Positions 11,103 to 21,880 of a stretch of DNA of 64,000 nt are shown here, piece by piece (position 1 is the first letter of the stretch; each line of letters starts with the position of its first letter). A program made the position numbers and the translations under genes. The stretch is from Scilla litardierei. Taxonomy: Eukaryota > Streptophyta > Magnoliopsida > Asparagales > Asparagaceae. Below the pieces are notes generated by a model. It did not search any database. It saw nothing but the letters and a program-made list of their open reading frames with translations, and was not told where the DNA came from. The DNA lies in NCBI GenBank assembly GCA_030789695.1, contig CM061142.1, positions 570,825,281 through 570,889,280 of the forward strand, written 5' to 3'.

Positions 11103-11505
11103 TCAAGCCAAAAACAATGAATCTCTCCCAAAATGCAGAGAATGAAACCAGATCCGCTCAAACCGCAAGCTATTCTAACACCGACACAAACAACTCCAGC
11201 CAAAAACTCAGATCACGTCCAAATCGATGAAAATAGACGAAACGTCGAGAACAAAGCGTCTGACAAAACCCTAAACAACCGAATTGCCATCATCAAAAAC
11301 ACTAGAATCAACTCAAATTACCACGCCGATTCCATTTCTCGAGCTTTTTCAGACGATGAGAGCAAGAACCGCCATGAAACTTGGCCGCGGATGAGAGAAC
11401 GATCTTGTGAAGAAACTCCCCGAGCACCGAAGGCATCCTTTCGATGCTCAGATTGAAGAATTTAAAACCCTAGTTCACCGCTCGCTCACCACAAAATTAT
11501 CCCAT
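11103..11505 (-). other. probable 5' leader exon of the minus-strand gene
   Basis: On the minus strand a TATA box lies at about 11531-11542, giving a start near 11505. The transcript would include an ACTAGGGTTTTAAA leader of a type common in plant 5' UTRs and would end at a good splice donor (TTGAG/GTAATAATTT) at about 11101. The composition is richer in GC and codon-like than the flanks. This is the best evidence for a real host promoter in the first half of the window. Confidence 0.5.
11308..11436 (-). CDS. 42-codon small ORF in the leader exon (first coding exon or uORF)
   Basis: It starts with the first ATG after the predicted start site and encodes a basic peptide beginning M-P-S-V-L-G-E-F-L-H-K-I-V and ending R-R-G-N-L-S. 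A GTAATTT donor (CGTG/GTAATTT) sits 5 codons before its stop, so the true protein could splice away from it; otherwise it would be an upstream ORF in a spliced leader. No family recognised. Confidence 0.35.
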   Translation of the reverse strand: MPSVLGEFLHKIVLSSAAKFHGGSCSHRLKKLEKWNRRGNLS

Positions 11506-11528
11506 CCAAGCCAAAAAACGAAAAAAAA

Positions 11529-11545
11529 AAGAGGATATAATTTGG
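11529..11545 (-). promoter_or_regulatory. TATA box of the minus-strand gene
   Basis: The minus strand reads AAATTATATCCTC, placed about 30-40 bp before the inferred start of the leader exon. The upstream region, 11546-11985, has no recognisable gene and would be its promoter; a copia LTR bounds it on the other side. Confidence 0.45.
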
Positions 11546-11985
11546 GCGATAAATGGCTGTAGGAATGGATCCTGAGATTTTCATGGAGTTTATATCGGGA
11601 TCTGAATACGACGGGCAAGTGCCGGTAACCATGCAGTTCTGACTGACACGGGGACGAGTGTAATTGACGGAATATATTGAGAGGGGAGCACACTGTTCGG
11701 GTCTTTGTATTGGAAGCAATCAGCTGACTGAGACAGAACAGCGAATTGGTGTTTTAACGAATGGATGGATGATGGAGTGTCGGTGTAATGACTTAATCCT
11801 TCGATGTGGGGCCCGCATCGACGTGGATGGATTAGGACAGTAATTGACTTCAGAGTTTAGTTGCAGACTTATTCTTACATCGACCGGCGGAAGGATATTT
11901 TGGATGAGAAAGAAAGTGACACAAATTCATACGACGTGACCTCGTTCGTGAACGAATCATATAACCGTGTGAGCGTGTCTATGAC

Positions 11986-12513
11986 GTGTAGAAACTAAAG
12001 ATCTAGATTAATGTATTCAAGTCAAATAATACAGATCTAGATATACCACATACTGAATCTTAAAACATTATCTTCTCTGATTAGCGGAAGCATACCTGAA
12101 TCCATCGCTAATAGTCTGAAAGAGATCCTGACGATAACGTAGCAGATGATCTTCCAAAACAGCACGAATCAACCATTGGAGAAATCCTTTGGCTTTCTCC
12201 CGGTTTCTCTCCTAGCGACGGGGCGTAGAAAAGAAGGCTAACTTGTTCGTGTGCTCCGGGGATCATGACCGCATATATATATGGGCTAGCCTCCTTAGCC
12301 TTAGGGTTTCCAATTTGGCCCATCAACGAATTGAAGCACATAGTCGCCACACATAAAGGCACACAACCTATATTCATTTAAGCCCACTTAACTTAATAAA
12401 TAAGATCACTTATACATTGAGCTTTAATATGACAGTGTAGTACCATATAATTATTTATCGCATATAAGCTCAATGTTGGATTAAGATCTGATTTAGTTGG
12501 ATAAGTTCCAACA
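11986..12513 (-). repeat. 3' LTR (528 bp) of a decayed copia element
   Basis: On the minus strand it runs from TGTTGGAACTTATCC (right end, 12513) to TTTCTACA (left end, 11986). A polypurine tract, CCAAGTGGGAGAT on the minus strand, lies directly before it at 12514-12526. A TATA-like CCATATATATATG is at about 12275-12287. No second copy of this LTR was seen in the window, so the 5' end of the element is lost. Confidence 0.8.
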
Positions 12514-12730
12514 ATCTCCCACTTGGTCTAAATGCTAAACATTATAATTATATTTCGTTGTGCATACAATCAAATAAGATCTTAACTTACTGTCATTTCT
12601 TTAATGAGTCAAAAAACAATCCGGTCCATCGATTATATTAGCAATGGATCAAAGAGATTTTCGCCGCAGCAATTGCAGCTCGACCCATCAGTGGTCACCG
12701 TGCTAATACAAGAGAATAACATGGATTATG

Positions 12731-14547
12731 TGTAAGGACACTGTCTATGGGGAAAACACTAGAAGTGGGGGTTGAATAGTGTTTATGCAAATTTAAAAGG
12801 AATTTACGCCAAATAAAATGCAATCCAACATATAGTGCGGAATAGAAAAACGACCCAAAGTGAAACACACGCAAACGCAGATATGTTTCAAGGGTTCGGA
12901 TTACACAAGTCAACTCCCGACTTGTTCCCGGTAATCCTACGTCCCTACCACCCGGATACCACCTGATACTCAAATTAGAACCCTAACTTGAGGTTTCCTT
13001 ATAGCCCACTTGTAGCAACCCTACAAGTGCAATCGAATACAATCGATGTCCTTGACTCCCACAACTTGGGAGCAAGCAAAACCACTCTCACAACCGAGAG
13101 CACAAATCAAATAACGAAAGTTATGAAATATGAAAGCAACACTTACAATCACCTATGCCTTGAAGTAGAACTTGAAGGAGAAGTGTGATGTGTGTTGAAG
13201 AACTCTCTTGGAAGAGAGGTGAAAGCTCTTTCTCTTGACTGCACCAAATGCCTAGAAGATCAATCTTTGGTTCTAGGTTGGAGAGCAAGAGAACAAGATT
13301 TGGAAATACTTAGGGCTTTGGATTTGAGAGTTTTGATCTTAAGAAATGAAAGCTTGAAGGATTTTGCAATGAATGAGTCACCTTTCAATGGAACAGTAGA
13401 AGCTCTATATATAGCTTTCTCAAATCCACAAAACAGTTTAGGCAAAAACCCAATCGAAATCCGTGAGAAAAATCTCAACGGATATAATCTGAACTCGCGA
13501 CAGTCGACTGTTGAACAATCCACAGTCGACTGTTGCACAGCCAGCAAGGATAGGTGAGAATTCATAACGGTAACTTACCATGTGGACAGTCGACTGATGA
13601 AGCTAAGACAGTCGTCTGTAACACCAATAGGCGACTGTAATTTCTTCGACAGGCGACTGTCTGAGAAAAGAGTAAGTTAGACAAATACTGGAAATCTTAC
13701 AAGATACAGGACAGACGACTGATGTAAGAAACACAGTCGACTGTTAATCAGAACAGGCGACTATATATCCTTAAACAGACGACTGTCAGAGACAGGAGAT
13801 ATTTCTAGAGAGCTAAGTCAAAGAATAGACTTACAGACAGGCGAATGTTGCAGCATAGACAGTCGACTGATCTAATAGACAGTCAACTGTATATACAGCA
13901 TAAGTCGACTGGCCGTAGAACTCAGATCAAACAGAGTTTGGGCATGGAGAGACAGGCGACGGATGAACAATTCACAGTCGACTGTCACTAGGACAGGCGC
14001 ATGTTAATCGTTCAATAGTAGCCTGTGCGAGATAATCAGAGAAGGCCCAAAAACTACATTGTAATAGTCTGTGCATAACAGGCGACTGCAAAACAAAACA
14101 CAGTCGACTGTTGTTGAGACATGCGACTGTAAACTGTTAAGCAGTCGGCTGTTATAAACAATCCTAGCACAAACACAAGAGGATTGAATTGGGATCAAAT
14201 GACAAAAGTCTAAAGATGTCCTATGATAGAATGTAGATGTGTGTGAGTGCTCCATCAAAGTTCTACTTCTAAGCTACATACTAGAAGAGATAAAAGAAAA
14301 ATTACATCGACGAATAATCTCTTCTTTCCATCGTATGAGCTTGAAGTCTTTACGGAGCTTCAATCATCAATCTACGATCATCCAATTCATATCATTTGCC
14401 TTCAATGACGTTTGTGAGTCATCCATTGCTAGTTGATCTTCATAATAAGCTTAGGCAATGGATTAACTGTAAAATAGGGGATTAGTCACAAGTATTTATG
14501 TTTGCTCATCATTAACACCAAAGTAGGGAGAAGTCCAATACTCAACA
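12731..14547 (-). repeat. Sirevirus-like solo LTR (1817 bp) with TTATG target-site duplication
   Basis: The insert runs from TGTAAGGACAC (12731) to CCAATACTCAACA (14547) and is flanked by TTATG at 12726-12730 and 14548-14552, a perfect 5-bp TSD. It has the same plan as the LTR at 50572-52316: similar outer ends, a CGGATC/CCTACGTCCC... block, a TATA box on the minus strand (GCTATATATAGAGC, about 13407-13421) and, upstream of it, many palindromic repeats. Since only an LTR lies between the TSDs, it is a product of LTR-LTR recombination. Confidence 0.93.
13495..14160. repeat. U3 palindromic repeats of the solo LTR (ACAGTCGACTGT family)
   Basis: About 20 copies of ACAGTCGACTGT and variants such as ACAGGCGACTGT and ACAGACGACTG lie within 670 bp upstream of the LTR's TATA box. 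They match in position, but not in sequence, the GACCGACTAG/CTAGTCGGTC repeats of the Sirevirus-like LTRs at 50.6 and 61.4 kb. Confidence 0.9.
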
Positions 14548-15239
14548 TTATGAAGTGGACGTGTAGCATGGAAATTACATGTAATGTGATCTAACATGTC
14601 TATTTCCAATTGATCATCCGTAACCTTAATGAGATCATAAACATACCAAAATCGGAGTGAAGCCTAACTGAACCAAAACTTTATTTCTGATCAGAAAATA
14701 ACCTCAAGCTTAAGCTAGAGACTTAATTTTGTCTATCATATGAGCACACAAAAGAACAAACTCCCACAAAACTGAATGTTCTTAATGAAATGACATCCAT
14801 ATGAGTAGCTAGCTTATAAAACCTTTTGGATGACATTTCCTTACTATAACGGATCCGTAATTACATGGTTTGTTCCGTTGTGCTCATTACACAATTATAC
14901 ACTCGTATTATTAATCAACAATATAGGAACTTGATCTTTGAATATTTAAACTTTGTCGAGTTCTTGTTGTTGTTGGAATATAAAACTGCAGACTTCATTG
15001 TCACTAAATAAACTATGTGGTGTTTTAACACCATCCCTAATTTGCAGCATAGTGACAAAATATGCAGATATATTTCATGATTTGGATGTCATACAATATG
15101 ATATGAAATCTAAAGCCATGTCAGAAGAGACTATATAAAGGGGACCATTTAAATCTCTTCTAGTAGATGGCGCCTAACATAGATTTTCATACATTCTTTG
15201 CATCCAATAAATGATCAGAGTCAGTATACCAAAATGATC

Positions 15240-15500
15240 TCAAACCTTTTTGACTACTGATCCTTGAACATGTAACCCTTTTGTTCTCCATAAATACCGT
15301 AAGACACATTTGACTGCTATTAAATGGACAACTCCTGACCTTAACAATCTGCCCAACACACTTGTAATATATGCAATACCCAAATGCATATAAAACTGAG
15401 CATATTTTAGACTCCCTATTGGTGAGATATAGGGAATCTTCTGATGATTATTCTCAGGGCAATTATTGAGAATAAACTTGTCTCCCACAGAACTTAACAT
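15240..15500 (-). pseudogene. copia RT/RNase H connection relic
   Basis: Open for 86 codons on the minus strand. It reads G-D-K-F-I-L-N-N-C-P and I-P-Y-I-S-P-I-G-S-L-K-Y-A-Q, then V-L-R-Y-L-W-R-T-K-G, matching the conserved copia segment 'GDKFS..QCP...IPYASAVGSLMYAQ...VLRYL.GT'. The usual T-R-P-D-I reads as H-L-G-I, so it is degraded. The RT catalytic box was not found nearby. Confidence 0.8.
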
Positions 15501-15999
15501 TCATTAACACATAGATATTATAGAAATTAGATGCTCACACAAAACTTAATATATATATAACATCATTAAACATCATCTCAAAACCGAACGAGGTGATCAC
15601 TTAATGAAATTTAATATATCATTAACGATATTTAAATGCTCTACTAATGTCATTATAAACCTTACAGAGTCTTTAATGAAAACTGAACAGAAAGTCTCTT
15701 TACAATTAATTCATTCTTTTCCGTATAAAGTCTTTGAGTGATACGCTTTAAATCTTTTCTTAATACCCTTTTGGATTCCTTTTGATTATAAAAAACTATT
15801 TACAATCAATAGGTTTCAAACTATATGGCAAGGAGAAAAGATTTTAAGTATCATTTCAAAGACTTTCTTAATTAATGCATTAATCCATTTTAGAGATGTA
15901 GAACTTTATTACTTGATGTAAGCCGAACTTCCATCATTCTAATGTCAACCATATGTCTTGAGAATTACAATGTAATATTTCAACTCTTTAATGGATTTC

Positions 16000-16400
16000 C
16001 TGAAATGGCAATTAGTTATTTGAGGTGCCAGAGTTTGTCCTTATGAACAATTTCCCGAATGGGAGGAATTGCAACATTATCTTGAATTTATTGTGTCTTG
16101 AACAATGTCAGGAATACCATCCTGAACAATGCCAACAACACCTGTGGGGATATAATCCTCTTCAAGAATAATGTAACTAACTAATTTTTCCCCTCAAACT
16201 CAGCATTCTTAATAGGTGTGCATTTCCTAATTTGTAACCTAACGTAACAGTTGGATTATGTAAAATCATACGGAATAATATCAACTTTGAAACTATTCAA
16301 CAAAACTAGAAAATCATTAGCATTATGTCCTATTTCTTTATTAGGCTTATTAAGTCTTACCTTAGTTGGACATCTCCAAACATGCAAGTGATTCATTTGT
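16000..16400 (-). pseudogene. copia integrase C-terminus relic
   Basis: With stops ignored, the minus strand gives segments like the integrase end ('C..WGCP...') and an acidic stretch (V-A-I-P-P-I-R-E) that normally lies before the RT domain of this copia type. No frame is intact. Recognised by resemblance only. Confidence 0.5.
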
Positions 16401-16919
16401 TGAAACATTCGTATTGATATAAGCTGCAATCAATAAATAACTGAATTCTAAATTGTTAATTCTTTCTTTATAACACATGTACTTAAATTGCAGGAATCCT
16501 AGAAATGAAGCAACATTTCCAAATAAATGAAGATTATAATGATCTTTTAAAGAACTAGAATAAACTAATTTTGAATCAAGAGACAACCAAATTTTCCATT
16601 CATAATTGAACACTTATAACCAAATTTGTTCAAAATAGAAATGGAAATCCAAATTCCGTTAAAAACGGTACATAATAGTCTCATAAAATTCAAATACAAT
16701 CAAGCCTTTAAAAGAAATAATCTAAATTTAATTTGCTTTTACTTGAACCATATTGTCATTGCCCATATCATTGTATCTTTCACCATCATTTGGCTCTTGG
16801 CATCTTAGGCAATCCTACATAAACACAATGATGTGAATGGTTATACCAGAATCTTTCCATCACGTATTTATAAGTACCAAAGGTTACAGGAAAAGAAATT
16901 AACTTAGAATTAAACCAAA

Positions 16920-17750
16920 TTAAGGAAACATACTCTTTTTAGCACGCCAAGCGTGATAATTTGTGAAATTCTTCTTTACATGCCTTTCAGCTCCACAAAA
17001 GAAACAACCATTACCTTCTGAACTTTTTAGTTCCCTTTGTTGTTTCTTTTGAGAAGCTGTATCTGCAGCTTCAATATCATTCTTCCTTTTGTTGAAGGTG
17101 GAGGTCAGGTGAGTGCTTTCTGTCATTTCTTGCTCAAGCCTTTCGTCTTCCTTTACACAGTATGAGATGAGCTCATTCAGAGACCAAGTCTCATCCTTTA
17201 GATTGTAGCTCATACTAACCTGGTTAAACTGTGATGAAAGAGATTTCAAAAGAAAATGCCCTAGCTGAGCCTCAGAGAGGTCTAGCTCAAGTGCTTTAAA
17301 CCTTGAAGCAATATTAGACATCTTCAATATGTGCTCCCTGATGTTTCCTTTACCTTCATATTTCATTGAAGTTAGGTTTGTGAAGAGTGTACTAATCTCA
17401 CTCTTTTCATTCTTGACAAACTTCTTTTCAAGCTCAATAAGGAACCATTTAGCTGTGGAAATTTTCTCTGAAATAGAGCCCCTGAGATATTCTGGAATAA
17501 CATTCCTCACAAGCATTAGGCACATGCGATTTGATCTTTTCCACTCTTCCATCTCCCTCTTTTCATCAGAGGTACTCTCATCAGTGAGTAGCGGAGGACA
17601 AAGAGTCCTTGATGCCAGATCAAGATCCATGACTCCGAGGATTATCAAAAGATTCTCCTTCCATGCCTTGAAGTTAATGTCATTATGTACTGGAATAGAT
17701 TTGAGGTTGGCAGAAAAATTTTCAGGAATAATAGCTGAAAAAGAGAACAC
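16920..17750 (-). CDS. copia gag, 276 residues, zinc knuckle damaged
   Basis: An uninterrupted frame with a copia gag domain: F-K-A-W-K-E-N-L-L near residue 28, then W-K-R-S-N-R-M-C and a long helical region. Near the C-terminus lies a zinc knuckle reading C-F-F-C-G-A-E-R-H-V-K-K-N-F. In the CX2CX4HX4C pattern the last cysteine is phenylalanine here. The frame ends at TAA just after the knuckle (W-R-A-K-K), where the protease would follow. The ATG used is uncertain, as sequence just upstream on the minus strand (TTTTTCAG) resembles a splice acceptor. Confidence 0.8.
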   Translation of the reverse strand: MFSFSAIIPENFSANLKSIPVHNDINFKAWKENLLIILGVMDLDLASRTLCPPLLTDESTSDEKREMEEWKRSNRMCLMLVRNVIPEYLRGSISEKISTAKWFLIELEKKFVKNEKSEISTLFTNLTSMKYEGKGNIREHILKMSNIASRFKALELDLSEAQLGHFLLKSLSSQFNQVSMSYNLKDETWSLNELISYCVKEDERLEQEMTESTHLTSTFNKRKNDIEAADTASQKKQQRELKSSEGNGCFFCGAERHVKKNFTNYHAWRAKKSMFP

Positions 17751-17790
17751 GAAAACAATTGTAACATGTTCATATGAGTATTAAACAAAA

Positions 17791-18600
17791 CAACACTAAA
17801 TTCAAATTAATGCTATTTTCCCATCTCAAGACATCCCCCACTAGCCCAACATTTATCTTTGGATAATCTATTGACTAGTCATTGACATCTTGTTGTAGCA
17901 ATCAGACAATGACAATAATAACATGCCAAAAAATAAAACTTCCTTTGGACCGAATTAAATTTGCATGCATTGATCTCACTAATCATCACTTTGTCTATTG
18001 CCAAAGATGCGCATAAAATGATATAGAACGATAATCTTCCTTTGGGCAGATTTAGCGTTCTTACGAAATCATGGGCACATAAAACTCCTTTTATATTTAT
18101 GAAATGAAATAATGCAAAACAACAGAGACCACTTTGGCGAGATGATGATTGCACGAAGTCTTTTCAAAAATATATACCTTTGCAAGATTTGAATCTATGT
18201 CGCAATTTACTACATGAATTTATACTTTAATTGGAGATATTCAAGTCCACTTTTATTCAAAATCAAATATTAGGCAAACAAAATTTTCATACAAAAGTAT
18301 GTATTCAAATTGTTATATTTCGAGATTAAAACTAATCTTCACAAGAAAGCCCACTTTGGTGAGTTGATAATCCAATCAATCTATATTCGAAATATATAAT
18401 TAATTGTGCCAAAAATTTGAAATTGAGACTAAACTGAATTTAACACAAAAATGATTACACTAAGTGGAAATATATATATATGGAGCTATTATTCCACCTT
18501 TCAAATCATTTATGTTAAATAAAATCCATAATTTCAACACAAATTTTCTTCTTCAAAATGGGATATATATGTGTACTAATGTGTATATGAACATACATAT
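17791..18600. other. AT-rich flank, no gene recognised
   Basis: Two loosely similar stretches with CCACTTTGG(C/T)GAG.TGAT near 18128 and 18351 hint at a decayed local duplication. No coding frame. Confidence 0.5.
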
Positions 18601-18609
18601 AAAGTTTTA

Positions 18610-18615
<6 letters not shown>

Positions 18616-18699
<84 letters not shown>
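18616..18699. repeat. TA dinucleotide microsatellite (about 42 units)
   Basis: An uninterrupted run of alternating T and A. It marks the switch from AT-rich DNA to the GC-rich palindromic satellite. The I-Y repeat peptides it gives on both strands are not genes. Confidence 0.98.
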
Positions 18700-18700
<1 letters not shown>

Positions 18701-18798
18701 GTAAAATGCGCATGCGCTCAAGCTCAGATGGGATTCCTGCGCTCGACCCCTCCCTACCGTCCGATCCGATCCCCCGGCTGTTGTTAAAAGCGGAACAT

Positions 18799-18955
18799 GA
18801 GGAACTTTTGGTGCAATTACCAACGCGCCCTTACGCAACCGGAACTTCTGGGGTAATTACCATCCCGCCCTTAAAGCCCCTTTCAAAGCAACTTTTTAGA
18901 ACTAATGGTGCAATTACCATCAAGCCCTTTAAATCCTTTTCAAAGAAATAGTTTA
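18799..18955. repeat. three degenerate units of about 55 bp before the satellite
   Basis: GG(T/G)GCAATTACCA-type cores, each followed by C-rich CGCCCTTA or AGCCCTTT, occur three times. They resemble the CAAAATTACCCC core of the satellite and may be diverged edge units. Confidence 0.6.
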
Positions 18956-18959
18956 CACT

Positions 18960-20914
18960 ATACGACACCGTTGTGCGCGTCGACCCAGAACGGAGTATAT
19001 TACTCCCCGCGCACAACGCGCTACAGCCTACGCATTGTGCGCGACGTGGGCATAAAACGCACAAGTGTGGAGCATTTTCCATCCGCGCGCACGAGGGGCA
19101 AAATTACCCCCGTCGTGCACGAGCATTTTCCATCCGCACGCACGACGGGCAAAATTACGCCCGTCGTGAGCGTGGGTTAAAACGCCTAGAGTGAAGCAAT
19201 TTCTATCCGCGCGCACGACGGGCAAAATTACCCCTGTCGTGCGCGTCGTGTGCGGGGCTTGCGCACAAGTGTGGAGCAATTTCCATCCCTGCGCACGACC
19301 GACAAAATTACCCCCGTCGTGCGCGGGGGGTAAAACGCCAAAGTGTGAAGCAATTTCCAGCCTCGCGCACGACGGGCAAATTTACCCACGTCGTGCGCGT
19401 CGTGCGCGGGGCTTAAAACGCACAAGTGTAGAGCAATTTCCATCCGTGCGCACGACGGGCAAAATTACCCCCGTCGTGCGCGACGTGCGCGGGGGTTAAA
19501 ACACAACGTGAGTAGCAATTTCCAGCTGCGTGCACGACGGTCAAAAATACACCCCGTCGTGCGCGGGGTTAAAACGCTTAGTGTGAAGCAATTTCCATCC
19601 GCGCGACGACGGGCAAAATTACCCCTGTCGTGCGCGTTATGTGCGGGGCTTAAAACGCACAAGTGTGGAGCAATTTCCATCAGGGCGCACGACGGGCAAA
19701 ATTACCCCCGTCGTGCGCGGGGGTTAAAACGCCAAAGTGTGAAGCAATTTCCAACCGCGCGCACGACGGGCAAAATTACCCCAGTCGTGCGAGTCGTGCG
19801 CGGGGCATAAAACGCACAAGTGTGGAGCAATTTCCATCAGTGCGCACGACGGGCAAAATTACCCCGCCGTGCGCGTGGGGTTAAAACGCAACGTGTGAAG
19901 CAATTTCCATCCGCGCGCACGACGGGCAAAATTAACCCCGTCGTGCGCGTCGTGTGGGGGGCTTAAAACGCACAAATGAGGAGCAATTTCCATCCGTGCA
20001 CACGACGGGCAAAATTACCCCCGTCGTGCGCGGGGGGTAAAACGCCAAATGTGAAGCAATTTCCAGCTGCGCGCACGACGGGCAAAATTACCCCCGTCGT
20101 GCGCGTCGTGTACGGGGGTTAAAACACATCGTGAGTAGCAATTTCCAGCCGCGCGCACGACGGGCAAAAATACGCCCCGTCGTCCGCGGGGTTAAAACAC
20201 ATAGTGTAGAGCAATTTCCATCCGCGCGGACGACGGGCAAAATTACCCCCGTCGTGCGCGTTGTGTGCGGGGCTTAAAACGCAGTGTGGAGCAATTTCCA
20301 TCCGTGCGCACGATGGGCAAAATTACTACCGTCATGCGCGGGGGGTAAAACGCAAAGTGTGAAGCAATTTCCAGCCGTGCGCACGACGTGAAAAATTACC
20401 CCCGTCGTGCGCGTCGTGCGCGGGTGTTAAAAAGTAACGTGAGTAGCAATTTCCAGCGGCGTGCACGACGGGCAAAAATACGCCCCGTCGTGCGCGGGGG
20501 TTAAAACGCCTATTGTGAAGCAATTTCCATCCGCGCGCACGACGGGCAAAATTACCCCCGTCGTGCGCGTCTTGTGCGGGGCTTAAAACGCACGTGTGGA
20601 GCAATTTCCATCCGTGCGCACGACGGGTAAAATTACCCCCGTCGTGCGCGGGGGGTAAAACGCCAAATGTGAAGCAATTTCCAGCCGCGCGCACGACGGG
20701 CAAAATTACCCCCGTCGTGAGCGTCGTGCGCGGGGGTTAAAACACATCGTGAGTAGCAATTTCCAGCCGCGCGCACGACGGGCAAAAATACGCCCCGTCG
20801 TGCGCGGCGGTTAAAACGCTTATTGTGAAGTAATTTTCATCCGCGCGCACGACAGGCAAAATTACCCCAGTCATGCGCGTCGTGTGCGGGGCTTAAAACG
20901 CACAAGTGTGCAGC
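18960..20914. repeat. GC-rich palindromic satellite array, left block
   Basis: About 25 head-to-tail units of 72-85 bp. Each has GAGCAATTTCCATCCG, then CGCACGACGGG-CAAAATTAC-CCCCGTCGTGCG, which is a hairpin with a stem of about 11 bp and a loop of about 10, then GGGGTTAAAACGC and (C)AAGTGTG. Two alternative forms (with or without an extra CGTCGTGCGCG, and CAAAATTAC against CAAAAATACGCC) recur with a longer period of about 310 bp. Frames that run through it come from this repeat and are not genes. Confidence 0.95.
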
Positions 20915-20919
20915 AATTT

Positions 20920-21472
20920 TGTTAGAACCCATCTCAATGTTCTAACTGTGGGCAAATGCTGGGAGGAAGAAGGAGGCCGCTGAGCAACGGTCGAATCGGA
21001 GGATCTTAAATCTAAGCCGTTGGATGAAGGAGATCCGCAGATCGGGCCGCTCGTTGAACTTTAAATGGGGAGCGCTTGATCAAAACAAATAAAATAATCC
21101 GGGCCGTCCATCTCTAACTAACGGTGGGGCCCTGAGGCGTAGCCGTTGGAAGCCAGGGATCACTGTGGATCTTCATCCACCGTTCGACGAAATGCTCGCA
21201 TACGACAGCTGCTCTGGCTCGGAACCGCACATTCAACAGCTGGCTGCTCGCATACGACCTCCATTGCTGATGGCGGGCTGCATTCTGTTAGGGGGAAATA
21301 GTATATAAGCTGGATGCTGTAAGAGAAAGGATATCGAATATATGTGAACCTTTTCTCTCCTTTTACAATTTAATTTCCTTTGTCTCTGTAATTACTTCCT
21401 TTTTTATCAATGAAATTTGTCTAAGGTTTCGCCATTGCTGGCAGAGCCACTGCTTTGGTTACGCCCTTATCA
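20920..21472 (+). repeat. solo LTR (553 bp) with AATTT target-site duplication
   Basis: The insert runs from TGTTAGAACCCATC to ACGCCCTTATCA and is flanked by AATTT at 20915-20919 and 21473-21477. Joining the flanks restores the satellite unit exactly (GAGCAATTTCCATCC). It has a TATA box (AGTATATAAGC at about 21300) and a T-rich, ATCAATGAAATT end, so its transcription orientation is plus. No internal retrotransposon region is present. Confidence 0.93.
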
Positions 21473-21880
21473 AATTTCCATCCGCGCGCACGACGGGCAA
21501 AATTACCCCCGTCGTGCGCGTGGGATAAAACGCCTAGTGTGAAGCAATTTCCATCCGCGCGCACGACGAGCAAAATTACCACAGTCGTGCGTGTCATGTG
21601 TGGGGCTTAAAACGCACATGTGGAGCAATTTCCATCCGCGCGCACGATGGGCAAAATTACCCCATCGTGCGCGGGGGGTAAAACGCCTAGTGTGAAGCAA
21701 TTTCCATCCGCGCGCACGACGGGCAAAATTACCCTCGTCATGCGCGTCGAGCGCGGGCTTAAAACGCACAAGTGTTGAGAATTTTCCATCCGCTTGCACG
21801 GCGGGCAAAATTACCCCCGTCGTGCGCGTCGTGCGATGGGCTTAAAACGCACAAGTGACAAGTGTGGAGCAATTTCCATA
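21473..21880. repeat. GC-rich palindromic satellite array, right block
   Basis: Five to six further units of the same satellite continue in phase after the solo LTR. The block ends at about 21880, next to a FAR1-type MULE fragment. Confidence 0.93.

Larger units (their letters stand above)
12514..17790 (-). mobile_element. decayed minus-strand copia element, interrupted by a solo LTR
   Basis: Going leftwards along the minus strand: gag (17750-16920), relics of the integrase end and the linker to RT (about 16400-16000), an RT/RNase H piece (15500-15240), a polypurine tract and an LTR. Stops and shifts are frequent except in gag. A Sirevirus-type solo LTR lies inside at 12731-14547. No 5' LTR was found right of gag up to 18.6 kb. 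Confidence 0.85.

Noticed and set aside
12108..12377. 89-codon minus-strand ORF in the copia LTR
   Set aside because: Lies wholly in LTR sequence downstream of its TATA box and lacks any protein motif.
18464..18838. 107-codon frames with long I-Y repeats on both strands
   Set aside because: They come from the TA microsatellite.
18697..19884. Overlapping ORFs of 70-100 codons on both strands through the GC-rich array
   Set aside because: They follow the repeat period, have no ATG tied to a promoter and give R/A/H-rich peptides in all frames, which is repeat artefact.
18960..21880. Regular palindromic repeats resembling a CRISPR array
   Set aside because: Repeats are contiguous, with no unique spacers of constant length, and the context is plant retrotransposon and MULE DNA. 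It is a tandem satellite.
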